From Haloferula sp. BvORR071 (lineage in GTDB: Bacteria; Verrucomicrobiota; Verrucomicrobiia; Verrucomicrobiales; Akkermansiaceae), in NCBI RefSeq assembly GCF_000739615.1, contig NZ_BATP01000033.1, positions 1 through 43,276 of the forward strand: 43,276 nucleotides of DNA, written 5' to 3'. Below are positions 15,057 through 24,014 of the stretch, one piece after another (the stretch's first letter is position 1; the number at the start of each line of letters is the position of its first letter). Made by a program: the position numbers and the translations under genes. The notes under the pieces are model-generated. The model did no database searches, was not told the origin of the DNA, and saw nothing but the letters and a program-made list of their open reading frames with translations.

Positions 15057-15350
15057 TCACTGGACCGGATCCTTCTCCGCGGCGAACTCGATCCGGCGGC
15101 GCGCGCGGGAGGGATCGGCGGAGCGTTCCGCGTGCCAGCGATAGACTTCGGCCAGAGCTTCCTTCTGGAGCAATTGCGGGGCGTCGGTATTGATTACCTT
15201 GGCGTTGCTGGTCTTGCCGTCGGTGCCGATCGTATACTCCACATCGACGAAGTAGGACGTTTTGTTCGGGTCGACGGGCGGCTCCGGCGCGGCGCAGCTG
15301 GCGGCGAGCAGTGCGGCGAGGGCGAGAGGGGAGCGCAGGACGGGTTTCAT
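15057..15350 (-). CDS. Small lipoprotein with TonB-C-like domain
   Basis: This 97-residue protein has a lipoprotein-type signal sequence (MKPVLRSPLALAALLAASC, lipid anchor at Cys19). The mature part contains 'YTIGTDGKTSNAKVINTDAPQLLQKEALAEVYRWH', a pattern typical of the TonB C-terminal fold, where a 'v..dGk.....v..s.....' strand precedes a helix and a final basic strand. It lacks the TonB membrane anchor and proline-rich spacer, so it is not a full energy transducer. The start at 15350 puts the signal sequence at the N-terminus; an upstream start at 15386 in the same frame is less likely. It is probably in one transcript with the HerA-like ATPase downstream. Confidence 0.72.
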   Translation of the reverse strand: MKPVLRSPLALAALLAASCAAPEPPVDPNKTSYFVDVEYTIGTDGKTSNAKVINTDAPQLLQKEALAEVYRWHAERSADPSRARRRIEFAAEKDPVQ

Positions 15351-15417
15351 GGCGGCATCAGTGAGCAGGCAGCCGCCGTCCGTCAATCGGCTTCCGCTTC
15401 CAGGCGCGGCGGACCAC

Positions 15418-15558
15418 CTACTTCTTTTTAGGTGGAGCGCCGGCCGCTGGCTGGTTCCGGGCGTCGGTCTGGCGCTGCTTCGCCTGTGAGGCGGCGTTGT
15501 CCTTGCTAGCCTTCTGGGCTTGGTTCTTTTGCTTCGATTTCGGGGATTTGTCGCCCAT
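15418..15558 (-). CDS. Small basic protein, MGDK family (paralogue 2)
   Basis: This 46-residue protein starts MGDKSPKSKQKNQAQKASKD and ends PAAGAPPKKK, with about a third Lys, Gln and Asn. It shares the MGDK-x-PK start and overall composition with the protein at 12325-12480. Upstream of both starts is a C/A-rich leader (CCATCCAATCCC and CCCATCACAACC) without a Shine-Dalgarno sequence. It sits between the glycosyltransferase gene and the lipoprotein gene on the same strand. I recall similar MGDKSPK proteins as uncharacterised small proteins in several bacteria; no function is known to me. Confidence 0.72.
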   Translation of the reverse strand: MGDKSPKSKQKNQAQKASKDNAASQAKQRQTDARNQPAAGAPPKKK

Positions 15559-15625
15559 GGGATTGGATGGTTTGGTTTGGGTAGAGAGATGATGAATGCC
15601 GCTGGGGGGGGAGCAGCCGCCGCGG

Positions 15626-17878
15626 TCAGGGTGTGGCAAGGGAGGGCTTGCAGCGGCTTAGCTCGGTGCGGGAAAGGTGGAAGGCGAGGGTGGATTCAGC
15701 TCCCTGGTTCTGGTTGATGTGATCGCGCAGCAAGGCATCGCGGCAGCCGCCCGAATTCTCGTCATAGAGAGGGACACCGAGGTCGTTGCGGCCGAGGAAC
15801 CACTCGAAGCAGCGGCGGGCATGATCGGCCCAGACCTTCTCGCCGGTGACTTCATACGCGGCTGTGCAGGCGGAGATGATGGCGTGTGCCTCTACCGGTT
15901 GCTGGTCGAAGCGTGCCTTTTCCCCGTCGCGTGGCCAGAAGCCGTGGCAGCCGATTGGCGAGAACTGGCCGCCGTCACCGGTCTGTTCTTCGATCAGCCA
16001 GCGCAGGGAGATCAGGCCGGTTTCGATCGCCGGGTGCTGGCCGGAGAGGATCAGGGCATGCGGTAGCTTGGCATTGTCATAGGTCGCGATCCGCTCGAAC
16101 CACAGCCAGCCCGGCGCAGAGTTCGCCTGGAAAAGGTCCATCAGCCGGGCGACGAGGATTTCCTGCATCTTGCCGACCTCGCGGTCCCCGGAGAAGGCGC
16201 GGAGATATTCATGGATGGCGACCAAGGTGAAGGCCCAGGCCCGCGGGGAGCTGAAGTGCTTCACTGATGCCAGCCCGCGCTGAAAGAGCAGGGCGCAAAG
16301 ATTGCGATAGCCTTCATTCGGCGAGCGCCCCAAGGCGGTGCCCGCGGCCCACAAGGCTCGCGCGTGGCTGTCCTCTGAACCCTTGCTCTCAAGCCACTGC
16401 CGCTCGTGGCTCATGAAGTTCCGGAAGCGTCGCGTGTTCGCGTCGAAGGCATACCAGAGGAAGGCGAGATAAGAACTGGCCAAGCGATCGAGTTCCGGAT
16501 CCGGGCCATGTTCTTCCTGATGAAGGATGGTGAAAATGAAGGCCCGCGCATTGTCATCGGTGCAGTAGGCCTCGTGATAATTGGGCACATTGTAGATCGC
16601 GTGCTGGAAGATGCCGGTGTGGTCGGTCATCCGGAACAGATGATCGAGCTTCGGCTCCGGGATCGGATAGTGCGCGTTGTCAGTCTCGCGTTCTTCCATG
16701 ACTGCGACGGAGGGCACGCTTAGCCCCGCCCGTGCACGGTCGAAGCTGTCCATGTAGCGGCGAGCCACTTCCGGCCAAGTCATCTTGCGGCCTTCCTTCC
16801 ACGCCTTCTTGCGCATGGCGGTCATCCGGGTCGGATGGGCGAGCAGATCATTCACTGCCGCGGAGATGGCCTCCGCATCGGCAAAGGGCACGAGCACCCC
16901 GCGGTCGTCGGCGAGCAATTCCAAGGCGTGCCAGTAAGGAGTGGAGATGATCGCCTTCCCCGCCCCGAAGGTGTAGGCCAGCGTGCCGGAGGTGATCTGT
17001 TCTTCATTCCGGTACGGCGTGATGTAGATGTCCGAGCCGCCGATGAACTCTTTGAGCTCATCCATCGAAACGAAGCGATTGTGGAAAACCACCTGATCCT
17101 GCACGCCGAGTTCGCAGGCGAGCGCTTCGAGCCCTTCCCGGTAGGCTTCTCCTTGCGAGGCGATGAGATGCGGGTGAGTCGCTCCCACCACAAGATAGAC
17201 GACATCCGGATGGGCGGCGAGAATGGCTGGCAAGGCCTTGATGGCCGTTTCGATGCCCTTATTCGGCGAGAGCAGGCCGAAGGTGAGGAGCACCGTCTTG
17301 CCCTCTGCATCGAACACGTCCTTGTAGAAATTGGAATCAACAAAGGGCATGTCGATCACCCCGTGGGGAATGAGGTCGATCTTCGCCGGATCGATGCCAT
17401 AGACGTCCACCAACAGGCGCTGGCCGCGCTCCGCCATTACGATGAAACGGTCGGAAAGCCGGTCGAGTTGCTCCATGACCTCGCGCTGTGCCGCGTCCGG
17501 TGCCTTGAGCACGGTGTGCAGGGTGGTCACCACCGGCTTCTTCAACTGGCTCAGGAAGCCGAGCAGATGAGATCCGGCAGGGCCCCCGAAAATCCCGAAT
17601 TCATGCTGCACGCAGACGACCTCGACATTGTTGATGTGGAGGAAGTCCGCCGCCCGGGTATAGGATTCGGGATCATCTTGCTCGATCTCGAAGCGGACCC
17701 GCGTTGGATAGTCGTAACCTTCCGGCCGGTCATTCATCGCTCCAGCAATGCAGGTCGCATCCGGAAACTCATCGGCGATGGCCTCGCAAATGTCGGTGGT
17801 GAAGGTGGCGATCCCGCAGCGGCGGGGCGAATAATTGCCGATAAAGGCAATGTGGCGGGTGGACGTCGGGGCTTTCAT
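15626..17878 (-). CDS. GT4 glycosyltransferase with C-terminal helical (toroid-like) domain
   Basis: This 750-residue two-domain protein starts with a GT-B fold glycosyltransferase of family GT4. Its N-terminal half includes 'FIGNYSPRRCGIATFTTDI' (Gly-rich loop), 'VCVQHEFGIFGGPAG' and 'TLHTVLK'. The nucleotide-sugar half contains FGLLSPNKGIETAIKALP (about 200-217), 'ITPYRNEEQITSGTLAYTFGAGKAII' (the EQ.TSG part replaces the usual E-x7-E motif) and a 'GVLVPFADAEAI' strand. From about residue 405 on there is a helical domain with 'YCTDDNARA' and 'DSHARALWA', resembling an alpha/alpha toroid like those of glycoside hydrolases. In other genomes this pair of domains is often found near GH130 mannoside phosphorylases, suggesting mannose-type polysaccharide metabolism, but no such gene is here. 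Confidence 0.88.
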   Translation of the reverse strand: MKAPTSTRHIAFIGNYSPRRCGIATFTTDICEAIADEFPDATCIAGAMNDRPEGYDYPTRVRFEIEQDDPESYTRAADFLHINNVEVVCVQHEFGIFGGPAGSHLLGFLSQLKKPVVTTLHTVLKAPDAAQREVMEQLDRLSDRFIVMAERGQRLLVDVYGIDPAKIDLIPHGVIDMPFVDSNFYKDVFDAEGKTVLLTFGLLSPNKGIETAIKALPAILAAHPDVVYLVVGATHPHLIASQGEAYREGLEALACELGVQDQVVFHNRFVSMDELKEFIGGSDIYITPYRNEEQITSGTLAYTFGAGKAIISTPYWHALELLADDRGVLVPFADAEAISAAVNDLLAHPTRMTAMRKKAWKEGRKMTWPEVARRYMDSFDRARAGLSVPSVAVMEERETDNAHYPIPEPKLDHLFRMTDHTGIFQHAIYNVPNYHEAYCTDDNARAFIFTILHQEEHGPDPELDRLASSYLAFLWYAFDANTRRFRNFMSHERQWLESKGSEDSHARALWAAGTALGRSPNEGYRNLCALLFQRGLASVKHFSSPRAWAFTLVAIHEYLRAFSGDREVGKMQEILVARLMDLFQANSAPGWLWFERIATYDNAKLPHALILSGQHPAIETGLISLRWLIEEQTGDGGQFSPIGCHGFWPRDGEKARFDQQPVEAHAIISACTAAYEVTGEKVWADHARRCFEWFLGRNDLGVPLYDENSGGCRDALLRDHINQNQGAESTLAFHLSRTELSRCKPSLATP

Positions 17879-18237
17879 GGCACGGCGCGTGAAATCTCGC
17901 GCTCTCCATGGCGGCAGGGCTTGGGAAACCCCGACAAGCGGCCTTTTTTTGGCCTCCTGCGAAACGGGTGACGCTACGCCGGGTGCCGGAAGCAGTCAAA
18001 GTATATCAAATTTTAGCCCCCGGGTCAGCCGCGTGAAGCGGCCCGGGTGCAGGTATTTTCGGAATCTTGTCGCTTATCGACCCTAGCGCCCCTACCGTGT
18101 CCTGTTGGTTCCCGCCTTGGCAAGATCAAGACTTGGAGTATTGCCAGGCGAGTTTGCAGAATTCGGTGGTGATCTGAGACCCGATTCACGGGAACAGCTC
18201 AGAAGGTCCTGCGATGCAGGAACCAGCGGATGATGTT
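17879..18237. other. Long divergent intergenic region with structured leader candidates
   Basis: These 359 bases between the glycosyltransferase (-) and the RRM gene (+) hold no gene that I can support. A GC-rich hairpin lies at 18019-18047 (GCCGC GTGAA GCGGC, extended by CCCGG/CCGGG across a TCA bulge). About 70 nt further on, CTTGGCAA (18117-18124) can pair with TTGCCAGG (18142-18149) with one G-U pair. AT-rich bases (GTATATCAAATTTTA) at 18001-18015 could contain a promoter for either side. RRM proteins of this type are often cold-induced through their leaders, so the structures may be regulatory, but this is inference. Confidence 0.45.
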
Positions 18238-18546
18238 ATGAAAATGTATGTAGGCAATCTGTCGTTCCAGACGACCAAACAGGACATCGAAGCCCTGTTT
18301 TCCCAGCACGGCCAAGTGACCGATGTCCACCTGCCGACGGACCGCGAGAGCGGCCAGCCCCGCGGATTTGCATTTGTGACCATGGACTCCGCCGCCTCCA
18401 TGAAGAGCGCGATCGCGGCCCTCAATGGCAAAGAACTCGATGGCCGCAACCTGAAGGTGAACGAAGCCCAGGCCCGCGAAGAGCGTGGCGGCGGTGGTGG
18501 CGGTGGAGGCAGACCAGCCGGCAGCGGCGGCGGGCGTCGCTATTGA
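18238..18546 (+). CDS. RRM-domain RNA-binding protein
   Basis: This 102-residue protein is a single RNA recognition motif followed by a glycine-rich tail. RNP2 is MYVGNLSF at residues 3-10, and RNP1 is RGFAFVTM, starting near residue 48; aromatic residues are at the expected RNA-contact positions. The tail, [19 protein letters not shown], resembles that of cyanobacterial Rbp and other cold-induced bacterial RRM proteins, which bind mRNA as chaperones. The ATG at 18238 was chosen because it leaves only two residues before the first strand; an ATG two codons later also fits. A strong terminator follows, so it is monocistronic. Confidence 0.92.
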   Translation: MKMYVGNLSFQTTKQDIEALFSQHGQVTDVHLPTDRESGQPRGFAFVTMDSAASMKSAIAALNGKELDGRNLKVNEAQAREERGGGGGGGGRPAGSGGGRRY

Positions 18547-18572
18547 ATCGATTTTCCGGCGGACCTTTTCCG

Positions 18573-18603
18573 AGCGGCACTCCTTATGGGGTGCCGCTTT
18601 TTT
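18573..18603 (+). terminator. Intrinsic terminator of the RRM gene
   Basis: AGCGGCAC (18573-18580) and GTGCCGCT (18591-18598) form a perfect 8-bp stem with a 10-nt loop. A run of T residues follows directly, 27 nt after the stop codon. Confidence 0.93.
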
Positions 18604-18732
18604 GGGCTCCAGAGGAGTGTCTATAAACTTATGATTATCAGAATTCGCCAATCAATCGAATCTTGCAGGTGACGATTTCTTCACCCATCGTCTCATCGCC
18701 CTTTACCCACCCTCCGGCTGGTTCATCCCCCC

Positions 18733-21700
18733 ATGAAGCCTTGGCGCCCCCCCACCCTGGCGCTTGTCGGCTGGCTTGCATTCGCAGGTCTGTCGAGAAG
18801 CGATGTCGTGATCAGCGAGATCCAATCGTCGAACGAGACTGTTCTCGACGACGATGGCGATGCTTCGGATTGGGTGGAGCTGCTCAATCGCGGCAGTTCC
18901 ACGGTGAATCTTGAGGGCTGGGGCATTTCGGACGACAGCGAGGACCCCTTCAAGTTCGAGCTGCCAGCGGTCGATCTGGCCCCGGGCGCGCGACTTGTCA
19001 TCTGGTGCTCGGGAAAAGACCGCACGGGCACGGGCAGCGGACTGAGCGTGGATTCGCCCGATGACATTCCGGGCCTGGTTCTTTGGCTGAAGGCGGAAGG
19101 CGAGAGCCACTCGGATGGCGAGGCGACGAGCACGTGGAAGGACCTCAGCGGCAAGGCCAACGATGGCACCGCATCATCGAGCAGCACGCGGCCGGTCTTC
19201 CGGACCAATCGCCGCAATGGCAAGCCGGCCTTCCAGTTCACCCGCAGTTCCTCGCAGGCCTTCAAGCTGCCGGTGGCTCCCTTCAATGGTCTGACCAGCC
19301 TCAACAATTTCACGCTCTTCAGTGTAGCGAAGTGGACGGGCAATGGTTCGCCCTCCGGGATCTTCGGTGCTTGGAATCCGAGCGACAGCACGACCGATAC
19401 CAGCCTGGCGATCGACGTGAACGGCGAGGCGCGCTTCCGGGCCGGACTGATGAGTCCCATCGGCAAGACCGCCGCGGTCGCCAGCAATGAATGGTCGGTC
19501 CTTTCGACCACGATGGCAGGCAATCTGGATTCACCGCGGGCCCGCCTGTTCAAGAACGGCCAGTTGATCGGCTCGCAAGCGGAGAGCCCGGGCTCGGTGC
19601 TGATTTCCGGGCTTCAGGAAATGGCCGTCGGCAGCGCGAAGACCGGCCAGGCTCTCGATGGCGAGATCGCAGAGGTGTTGCTCTACGACCGCCCGCTGGC
19701 GGCGGCGGAGTTGGCATTCCTCGATGTCTATCTCGGCACACGCTACTCGCTGCCCGGTGCCACGCTGCCGCTGACGCCGAAGATCCACACAAACTTCAGC
19801 ATCGACTCCGACGGCGAAGATCTCGTGCTGACCCGTCCGGAGGGGATCACGGAAGACCTGGTCTCCGGAGCCAAGATCCCACAGGGTGCGAGCCGTGGCC
19901 GGAGTCCTGAAAGTGGCAATACCTTCGTCTGGTTCGCCACGCCCACGCCGGGGGCGGCGAATGGCAGCACGGCCTACGCCGCACCGGTAGGCAAGCCGGT
20001 GCTCTCCGAGCCCCGCGGCTTCAAGGAGAGCAGCTTCAAGCTCATCATCAGCCATCCGGATCCGGCGGTGTCGCTGCGTTATACGCTGGATGGCAGCGAG
20101 CCCTCGCTGACGAATGGCAGCACCTACTCCGCGCCGATCACCATCGCCTCTACCAGGATTGTCAGAGCGGCGGCCTTCAAGAACGGCACCTTGCCCACGC
20201 GGGAGATCGCGACCTGTTCATACTTCTTCCTCAACGACATCGTGAACCAGTCGGGAACCCCCGCGGGCTACCCTGCGACTTGGGATGACTTCACGTCCGT
20301 CAGCTACGGCATGAGTCCGGCGGTGAAGTCGCAATCCGGCTACGCGGCCCGGATGAAGACAGCTCTGTCCAGTTTGCCTACGCTCTCGCTCTCGCTTTCA
20401 GTCACCGATGCCTTCGGTGCTGACAACGGCGTTTATTCGAATCCGGAGAGTCCCAACATCGAGAAAGTGGTCTCCGCGGAGTGGATGAGTCCCGACCGCT
20501 CGCTGGACACGCAGATCGATGCGGGGCTGAGCATCCATGGCGGTGCCAGCCGCTACTTCGCGAAGACCCCGAAGAAATCGATGCGGCTGCACTTTCGCGG
20601 CGCGCTCGGCGAGGGACGGCTGCGTGTGCCGGTGCTGGCGGACGGCGGCAGCACGGTGGCGGATTTCAACACGCTGGTCCTGCGGGGGAACTTCAATAAT
20701 TCCTGGCTGCACATGGCGAGTTCGGAGCGCGCCCGCGGTCTGATCTTCCGCGACCAGTGGATGCGCGACACCCAGGCCGCGATGAATGGAATGTCGGCGG
20801 AGGGCAACTTCGTCCACCTCTACATCAACGGGAATTACTGGGGGATCTACAATCCCTCCGAGAAGCCGGACGACGCCTTCTCTGCCACCCACTTCGGCGG
20901 CGAGCGGGAAGACTACGATGCGATGAATCACAACGGGGTGGTGAGCGGCGACAATATCGCCTGGGATGCCATGCGCGCGATTGCCTTGGCGGGGCTCGCC
21001 ACTCCCGAGCAGTACGCGGCGATCCAAGAGTATCTCGATATTGATCCCTTCATTGACTACATGCTGCTCAATATCTGGGGCTCCAACCAGGATTGGCCGG
21101 ACAACAACTGGACCGCCACCCGCTTGCGCCAGCCGGGAGCGGGCTATCGCTTTTTTGTCTGGGATGCGGAGAAGACGATGGAGAGCGTAACCTCCGGCAG
21201 GACCAATCCGCCCAACAGCGATTCCAGCCACGACAATCCCGCGGTGTTCTACATGGCGCTGCGCCAGAATGCCGAGTTCCGCCTGCGCTTCGCGGACCGG
21301 GTGCAGAAGCACTTCTTCAACGGCGGCGCGCTGACCTCTGCCGCAAACATTGCTCGCTTTAACGCGATGGCCACGAAGGTCCAGCCCAGCGTCTTTGCCG
21401 AGCAGGCGCGCTGGGGTGCCTACCGCAACACGATCCTCGATGCGGACGGGCCTTCGCCGATTTACACCGCCGATACGCATTGGGTGGCGGAGCGCGACCG
21501 GCTGCTCAATTCCTACTTCCCGACGCGGACCACCAACGTGCTGGCGCAACTGAAGACCGCCAGCCTCTACCCGAACGTGAATGCCCCGGCCTTCAGCCAA
21601 TTTGGCGGGCAGCTTGCGGCCGGGCAAACCGTGACCATCACCGCGAGTGCCGGCAGTGCCATTTACTACACCCTCGATGGCAGTGACCCGCGCGTGCCGG

Positions 21701-23664
21701 TCAGTGGTGCGGTCTCGGGAATCGCCTCCACCTACGGCTCCGCGGTAGCCATCAGCGGGTGGAAGACGCTCAAGGCACGGGCGCTCAGCGGCGGCGTGTG
21801 GAGTGCGTTGACGGAAGCGGCGTTCTATTCGATCCAGCCTGAATCGAAGTATGTTCCTTACATCAGCGGCGACTGGAACGCGGATGCGAACTGGTCACCC
21901 GCGCCCTTTCCCGACGGCCCGGGTGAGCGCGCGGTGATCGATGCTCCGCCCGCGGCGGAGCGTGCCATCAGTCTGCGCACGCCGGTTACCATCGGCAGCA
22001 TCCGCTTCAATGAGGGCAGCGACATCTACCGCAATCGCATCCGCGACCAAGCTGCCGGAAATATCCTCACCTTCCATGGCGGTGGCCAGGAGGCAGTGCT
22101 GCAAGTGGATGGCGATGGCACCGGCTACGCGGAACTCGAGGTCAGCTCAGGCACGGTGCTCGCGACTGATCTCAACGTGAAGGTCAACCACTATGGCGGG
22201 AATCCGGAATACGGGTCCCTGCGCCTGCGGGGGCCTTGGAGCGGCAGTGGCGGTCTTCGCAAGACCGGCATCGGCGTGGCTTCCCTCAGCGGGGAGGACA
22301 AGGACTTCACCGGCCCCCTGCTGATCGAGGAAGGGGTGCTGGCGCTCACGGAGTCTGCCACGCCGCAGCATGTCTCATCGGTGGTGGTGAGTCCAAATGG
22401 GCAACTGCGCCTGACCTCTAGGAGTGATCCCGGGGAGCCGAGCGTCTACGCCTTCGACATCCCGATCAAGATCGCGGGCAGCGGCCGGAGTCCCTTCATC
22501 CCCGTGAATCCCAACGGCCCCTTGCTTGGCCGATCCGGCGCCCTTCGCTACGAGCCCGGCATCGCCTCGCCGAACCACTGCGTCTTACCGGTGGCGGTCG
22601 AGCTCACGGCTGCAGCGGGGATCCATGTGGAAGGCCCGCTCAATCGCTTGGAACTTGCTGAATCGCTGACCCCGGTTTCGAAAGCACTCACCAAAACCGG
22701 TAGTGGCATCCTGCATCTCAATGCGGACAATACCGGCTTCACTGGGCCGATCACGCTGTCCGAGGGAACGCTCGAACTTTCCGGCGCGATCGGCTCGGTC
22801 GTGACCTTGGGTAGCAGTGGCACGCTCACCGGTTACGGCCGGACCGGCCCGCTCAGCGGGAGTGGGACCATCAATCTCGGCGGGAAGATCTTCTCCGCGC
22901 CCAGCTTGAGCGGCAATTTGATCTCCGCCGTGCTCGCGAGCCCGGGATCACCGTCCTACCGGGATCCTGCCGTTGCCTTGAATGGCTTGCTGGCAGTGGA
23001 TGCCATCACCGCGGCACCGCAGAAATGCCGGATTTATCTGCCGAATGCCGGAAGCGCTTTTCGCGGGGTGCTCTTTGCGCCCGCCGAAGTGGATCTTGCC
23101 GCGATCATTCACGCAACGCCCTGTGAGGTCTATCAGCCGAATGGTGCGAACTGGTCGCTGGTCCCGCTGGCCCAAGTGCTGACGGTGCCGGAGACGGCTG
23201 ACTTCGGCAGTGGCCCGGTAGCGGGGAGCATCGTGGAAGTCCGTCTCGGCGCGCCGCCCGCTTCCTTCCCGGCGTGGCAATTGCTGGCCTTCCCGAACGC
23301 CAGTGATCGCAATTCGCCATCGATTGGCGGGCCGGATGCCGATCCGCGGAAGGCGGGCACCTCAAACTTGCTCCGCTATGCGCTGGGGCTCGGCTTGAAC
23401 GACAATCCGGCGGAGGCGCTGCCACGTCTCACCAGCTCCGACTTGGGTGATCACTGGGAGTTCCGCTTCCCCTTCGATCCCGGTCGAGACGACATCATCT
23501 GCCTGGTGGAGGCGACAGAAGAGCTCGGGAACTGGGCCAACGCGGAGTTAGTATTCGATTCGCGCACCGACTCTGCAAAAGAACGTGAGAACGGCTGGGT
23601 GATCCTTGATGGCCCAATCACCGGCAAGCAGCGCTTCTTCCGGCTGCGCGTCATTCAGAAGTAG
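18733..23664 (+). CDS. Giant secreted protein: lamin-tail, LamG, CotH kinase-like, autotransporter-type repeats
   Basis: This 1643-residue protein has a signal peptide (MKPWRPPTLALVGWLAFAG, cleavage near residue 23). The order of domains is a lamin-tail domain (24-100; ISEIQSSNETVLDDDGDASDW), a LamG-like domain (about 110-340), a second lamin-tail remnant, and a chitobiase C-terminal-like domain (about 423-500; YTLDGSEPSL). A CotH-type kinase domain follows (about 590-925), with 'GLSIHGGASR', 'KKSMRLHFR', 'VLRGNFNNSWL', 'QDWPDNNW' and 'FFVWDAEKTM', the latter two at the positions of the catalytic Asn/Asp and DxE region. A second chitobiase-like domain (about 950-1035; YTLDGSDPRV) leads into autotransporter-type beta strands (about 1040-1470). 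The protein ends in RFFRLRVIQK. CotH proteins phosphorylate secreted partners, so an extracellular kinase that decorates surface proteins is possible. Confidence 0.9.
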   Translation: MKPWRPPTLALVGWLAFAGLSRSDVVISEIQSSNETVLDDDGDASDWVELLNRGSSTVNLEGWGISDDSEDPFKFELPAVDLAPGARLVIWCSGKDRTGTGSGLSVDSPDDIPGLVLWLKAEGESHSDGEATSTWKDLSGKANDGTASSSSTRPVFRTNRRNGKPAFQFTRSSSQAFKLPVAPFNGLTSLNNFTLFSVAKWTGNGSPSGIFGAWNPSDSTTDTSLAIDVNGEARFRAGLMSPIGKTAAVASNEWSVLSTTMAGNLDSPRARLFKNGQLIGSQAESPGSVLISGLQEMAVGSAKTGQALDGEIAEVLLYDRPLAAAELAFLDVYLGTRYSLPGATLPLTPKIHTNFSIDSDGEDLVLTRPEGITEDLVSGAKIPQGASRGRSPESGNTFVWFATPTPGAANGSTAYAAPVGKPVLSEPRGFKESSFKLIISHPDPAVSLRYTLDGSEPSLTNGSTYSAPITIASTRIVRAAAFKNGTLPTREIATCSYFFLNDIVNQSGTPAGYPATWDDFTSVSYGMSPAVKSQSGYAARMKTALSSLPTLSLSLSVTDAFGADNGVYSNPESPNIEKVVSAEWMSPDRSLDTQIDAGLSIHGGASRYFAKTPKKSMRLHFRGALGEGRLRVPVLADGGSTVADFNTLVLRGNFNNSWLHMASSERARGLIFRDQWMRDTQAAMNGMSAEGNFVHLYINGNYWGIYNPSEKPDDAFSATHFGGEREDYDAMNHNGVVSGDNIAWDAMRAIALAGLATPEQYAAIQEYLDIDPFIDYMLLNIWGSNQDWPDNNWTATRLRQPGAGYRFFVWDAEKTMESVTSGRTNPPNSDSSHDNPAVFYMALRQNAEFRLRFADRVQKHFFNGGALTSAANIARFNAMATKVQPSVFAEQARWGAYRNTILDADGPSPIYTADTHWVAERDRLLNSYFPTRTTNVLAQLKTASLYPNVNAPAFSQFGGQLAAGQTVTITASAGSAIYYTLDGSDPRVPVSGAVSGIASTYGSAVAISGWKTLKARALSGGVWSALTEAAFYSIQPESKYVPYISGDWNADANWSPAPFPDGPGERAVIDAPPAAERAISLRTPVTIGSIRFNEGSDIYRNRIRDQAAGNILTFHGGGQEAVLQVDGDGTGYAELEVSSGTVLATDLNVKVNHYGGNPEYGSLRLRGPWSGSGGLRKTGIGVASLSGEDKDFTGPLLIEEGVLALTESATPQHVSSVVVSPNGQLRLTSRSDPGEPSVYAFDIPIKIAGSGRSPFIPVNPNGPLLGRSGALRYEPGIASPNHCVLPVAVELTAAAGIHVEGPLNRLELAESLTPVSKALTKTGSGILHLNADNTGFTGPITLSEGTLELSGAIGSVVTLGSSGTLTGYGRTGPLSGSGTINLGGKIFSAPSLSGNLISAVLASPGSPSYRDPAVALNGLLAVDAITAAPQKCRIYLPNAGSAFRGVLFAPAEVDLAAIIHATPCEVYQPNGANWSLVPLAQVLTVPETADFGSGPVAGSIVEVRLGAPPASFPAWQLLAFPNASDRNSPSIGGPDADPRKAGTSNLLRYALGLGLNDNPAEALPRLTSSDLGDHWEFRFPFDPGRDDIICLVEATEELGNWANAELVFDSRTDSAKERENGWVILDGPITGKQRFFRLRVIQK

Positions 23665-23703
23665 CGATAGGAGCTCCTGCCCAAGGTGGTCCGCTCTTCC
23701 GGA

Positions 23704-23970
23704 TCAGCTCCCGGCAAGGTGTGCCGAGATGCGGTCTTCCAGAAGATTGGTGATCGCAGACAGGGATTGGGTTCCGGATTGCGGGGCATCAAAGATCGAT
23801 GCGCTCTCGCGCTCGGCCTTGTCTTCGGGACCCGGTTCGATCAGCATCACGTAGCGCGGGAAGCGGCTGGGCATCCACAGGATCTGCGGTGCCTTGATGA
23901 GAGTCTTCACGAGGGCCTCCACCCCGGCTCGCTTGGCCGGCGGAACTGAATCGTTGAGAGTGATTTTCAC
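23704..23970 (-). CDS. Small unknown protein
   Basis: I do not recognise this 88-residue protein. It starts VKITLNDSVPPAKRAGVEA (GTG start) and ends LLEDRISAHLAGS. The sequence is well mixed, with amphipathic helices and a short strand 'RFPRYVMLIEP', and no membrane segment, so it is plausible as a real cytoplasmic protein. The frame is open further upstream to a TTG at 24114, overlapping the end of the beta-helix gene; the GTG was preferred because the extra N-terminal residues are low-quality and span a tandem repeat at 24015-24036. It is downstream of the beta-helix gene on the same strand and convergent with the giant CotH gene. It could also be a spurious frame. Confidence 0.42.
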   Translation of the reverse strand: MKITLNDSVPPAKRAGVEALVKTLIKAPQILWMPSRFPRYVMLIEPGPEDKAERESASIFDAPQSGTQSLSAITNLLEDRISAHLAGS

Positions 23971-24014
23971 GGACTTTGGATTGATGCCGTTTCGCGTGAG
24001 GCACCAAGAGACCG

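Noticed and set aside
13284..15431. 715-residue plus-strand frame opposite the HerA-like ATPase
   Set aside because: His/Arg/Gln-rich antisense frame with no domain, over a gene with intact Walker motifs.
16835..17971. 378-residue plus-strand frame opposite the glycosyltransferase
   Set aside because: Antisense shadow of a gene with clear GT4 motifs.
20398..21627. 409-residue minus-strand frame inside the CotH giant
   Set aside because: Antisense shadow; no signal, no domain.
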